From: Smithella sp. | GTDB lineage: Bacteria; Desulfobacterota; Syntrophia; Syntrophales; Smithellaceae | Assembly: GCA_012797505.1 (NCBI GenBank) | Contig: JAAZOZ010000037.1 | Location: forward strand, 1 to 6,595 | Direction: 5' to 3' | Length of the DNA stretch: 6,595 nucleotides | Part shown: positions 6,548 through 6,595 of the stretch, in pieces | How the letters are laid out: each line of letters starts with the position of its first letter | How positions within the stretch are numbered: position 1 is the stretch's first letter | Notes under the pieces: model-generated | Databases searched by the model: none | What the model was told of the DNA's origin: nothing | The model's input: the letters and a program-made list of their open reading frames with translations, nothing else | Made by a program: the position numbers and the translations under genes

Positions 6548-6595
6548 ATCTATGATGCAGGAAATGTGTTCGACGATGGCCATAAACAAATTAAA
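6548..6595 (+). other. Downstream flank, possibly the start of another gene
   Basis: From ATG 6552 the frame stays open to the window edge (MMQEMCSTMAINKL). An in-frame ATG at 6576 is an alternative start. No good ribosome site precedes either; an AGGAA at 6560-6564 is about 11 nt from the second. No terminator hairpin is visible after the ligase, so read-through into a further gene is possible. The evidence is too short to call a gene. Confidence 0.2.

Overview
The window holds four complete genes and short flanks, and looks like a chromosomal segment from a GC-moderate to GC-rich Gram-negative bacterium. The style of the proteins fits an anaerobic deltaproteobacterium (Desulfobacterota): a soluble multi-PAS kinase with an HDFNN H-box, and a TetR regulator divergent from an acyl-CoA synthetase. 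That placement is inference from protein style, because no rRNA or marker gene is present.

Layout. Positions 1-99 may be the 3' end of an unidentified + strand gene. Positions 189-1535 (+) encode a HI0933/BaiN-family FAD flavoprotein. It converges on the next gene across an 87-bp gap holding a five-copy 7-bp tandem repeat (1563-1597). Positions 1623-4076 (-) encode a cytoplasmic hybrid histidine kinase with three PAS domains and a C-terminal receiver. Upstream of it on the same strand, 54 bp away and with no visible terminator between, is a TetR-family regulator (4131-4817, -). A 140-bp AT-rich divergent region (4818-4957) separates this from an AMP-forming acyl-CoA synthetase/ligase (4958-6547, +). 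The last 48 bp may start another gene.

The most informative part is the divergent control region. A TTGACA -35 box and a GATAAA-like -10 box face the ligase, and a perfect 15-bp palindrome (CTGAAC-AAA-GTTCAG) lies in the spacer between them, a classic place for a repressor operator. More GTTCA/TGAAC half-sites lie just downstream. The simplest reading is that the TetR protein represses the ligase, and perhaps itself, until an acyl-CoA or carboxylic acid effector appears. The hybrid kinase may be co-transcribed with the regulator, which would add a second sensory layer, but this is inferred from gene order alone.

The flavoprotein gene and much of the kinase gene are visibly GC-rich. The regulator and divergent region are much more AT-rich, so the regulator/ligase block may have a different history. 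I see no CRISPR array, insertion sequence, tRNA or phage gene. Apart from the operator layout, the possible regulator-kinase pairing and the small repeat, the content is ordinary.
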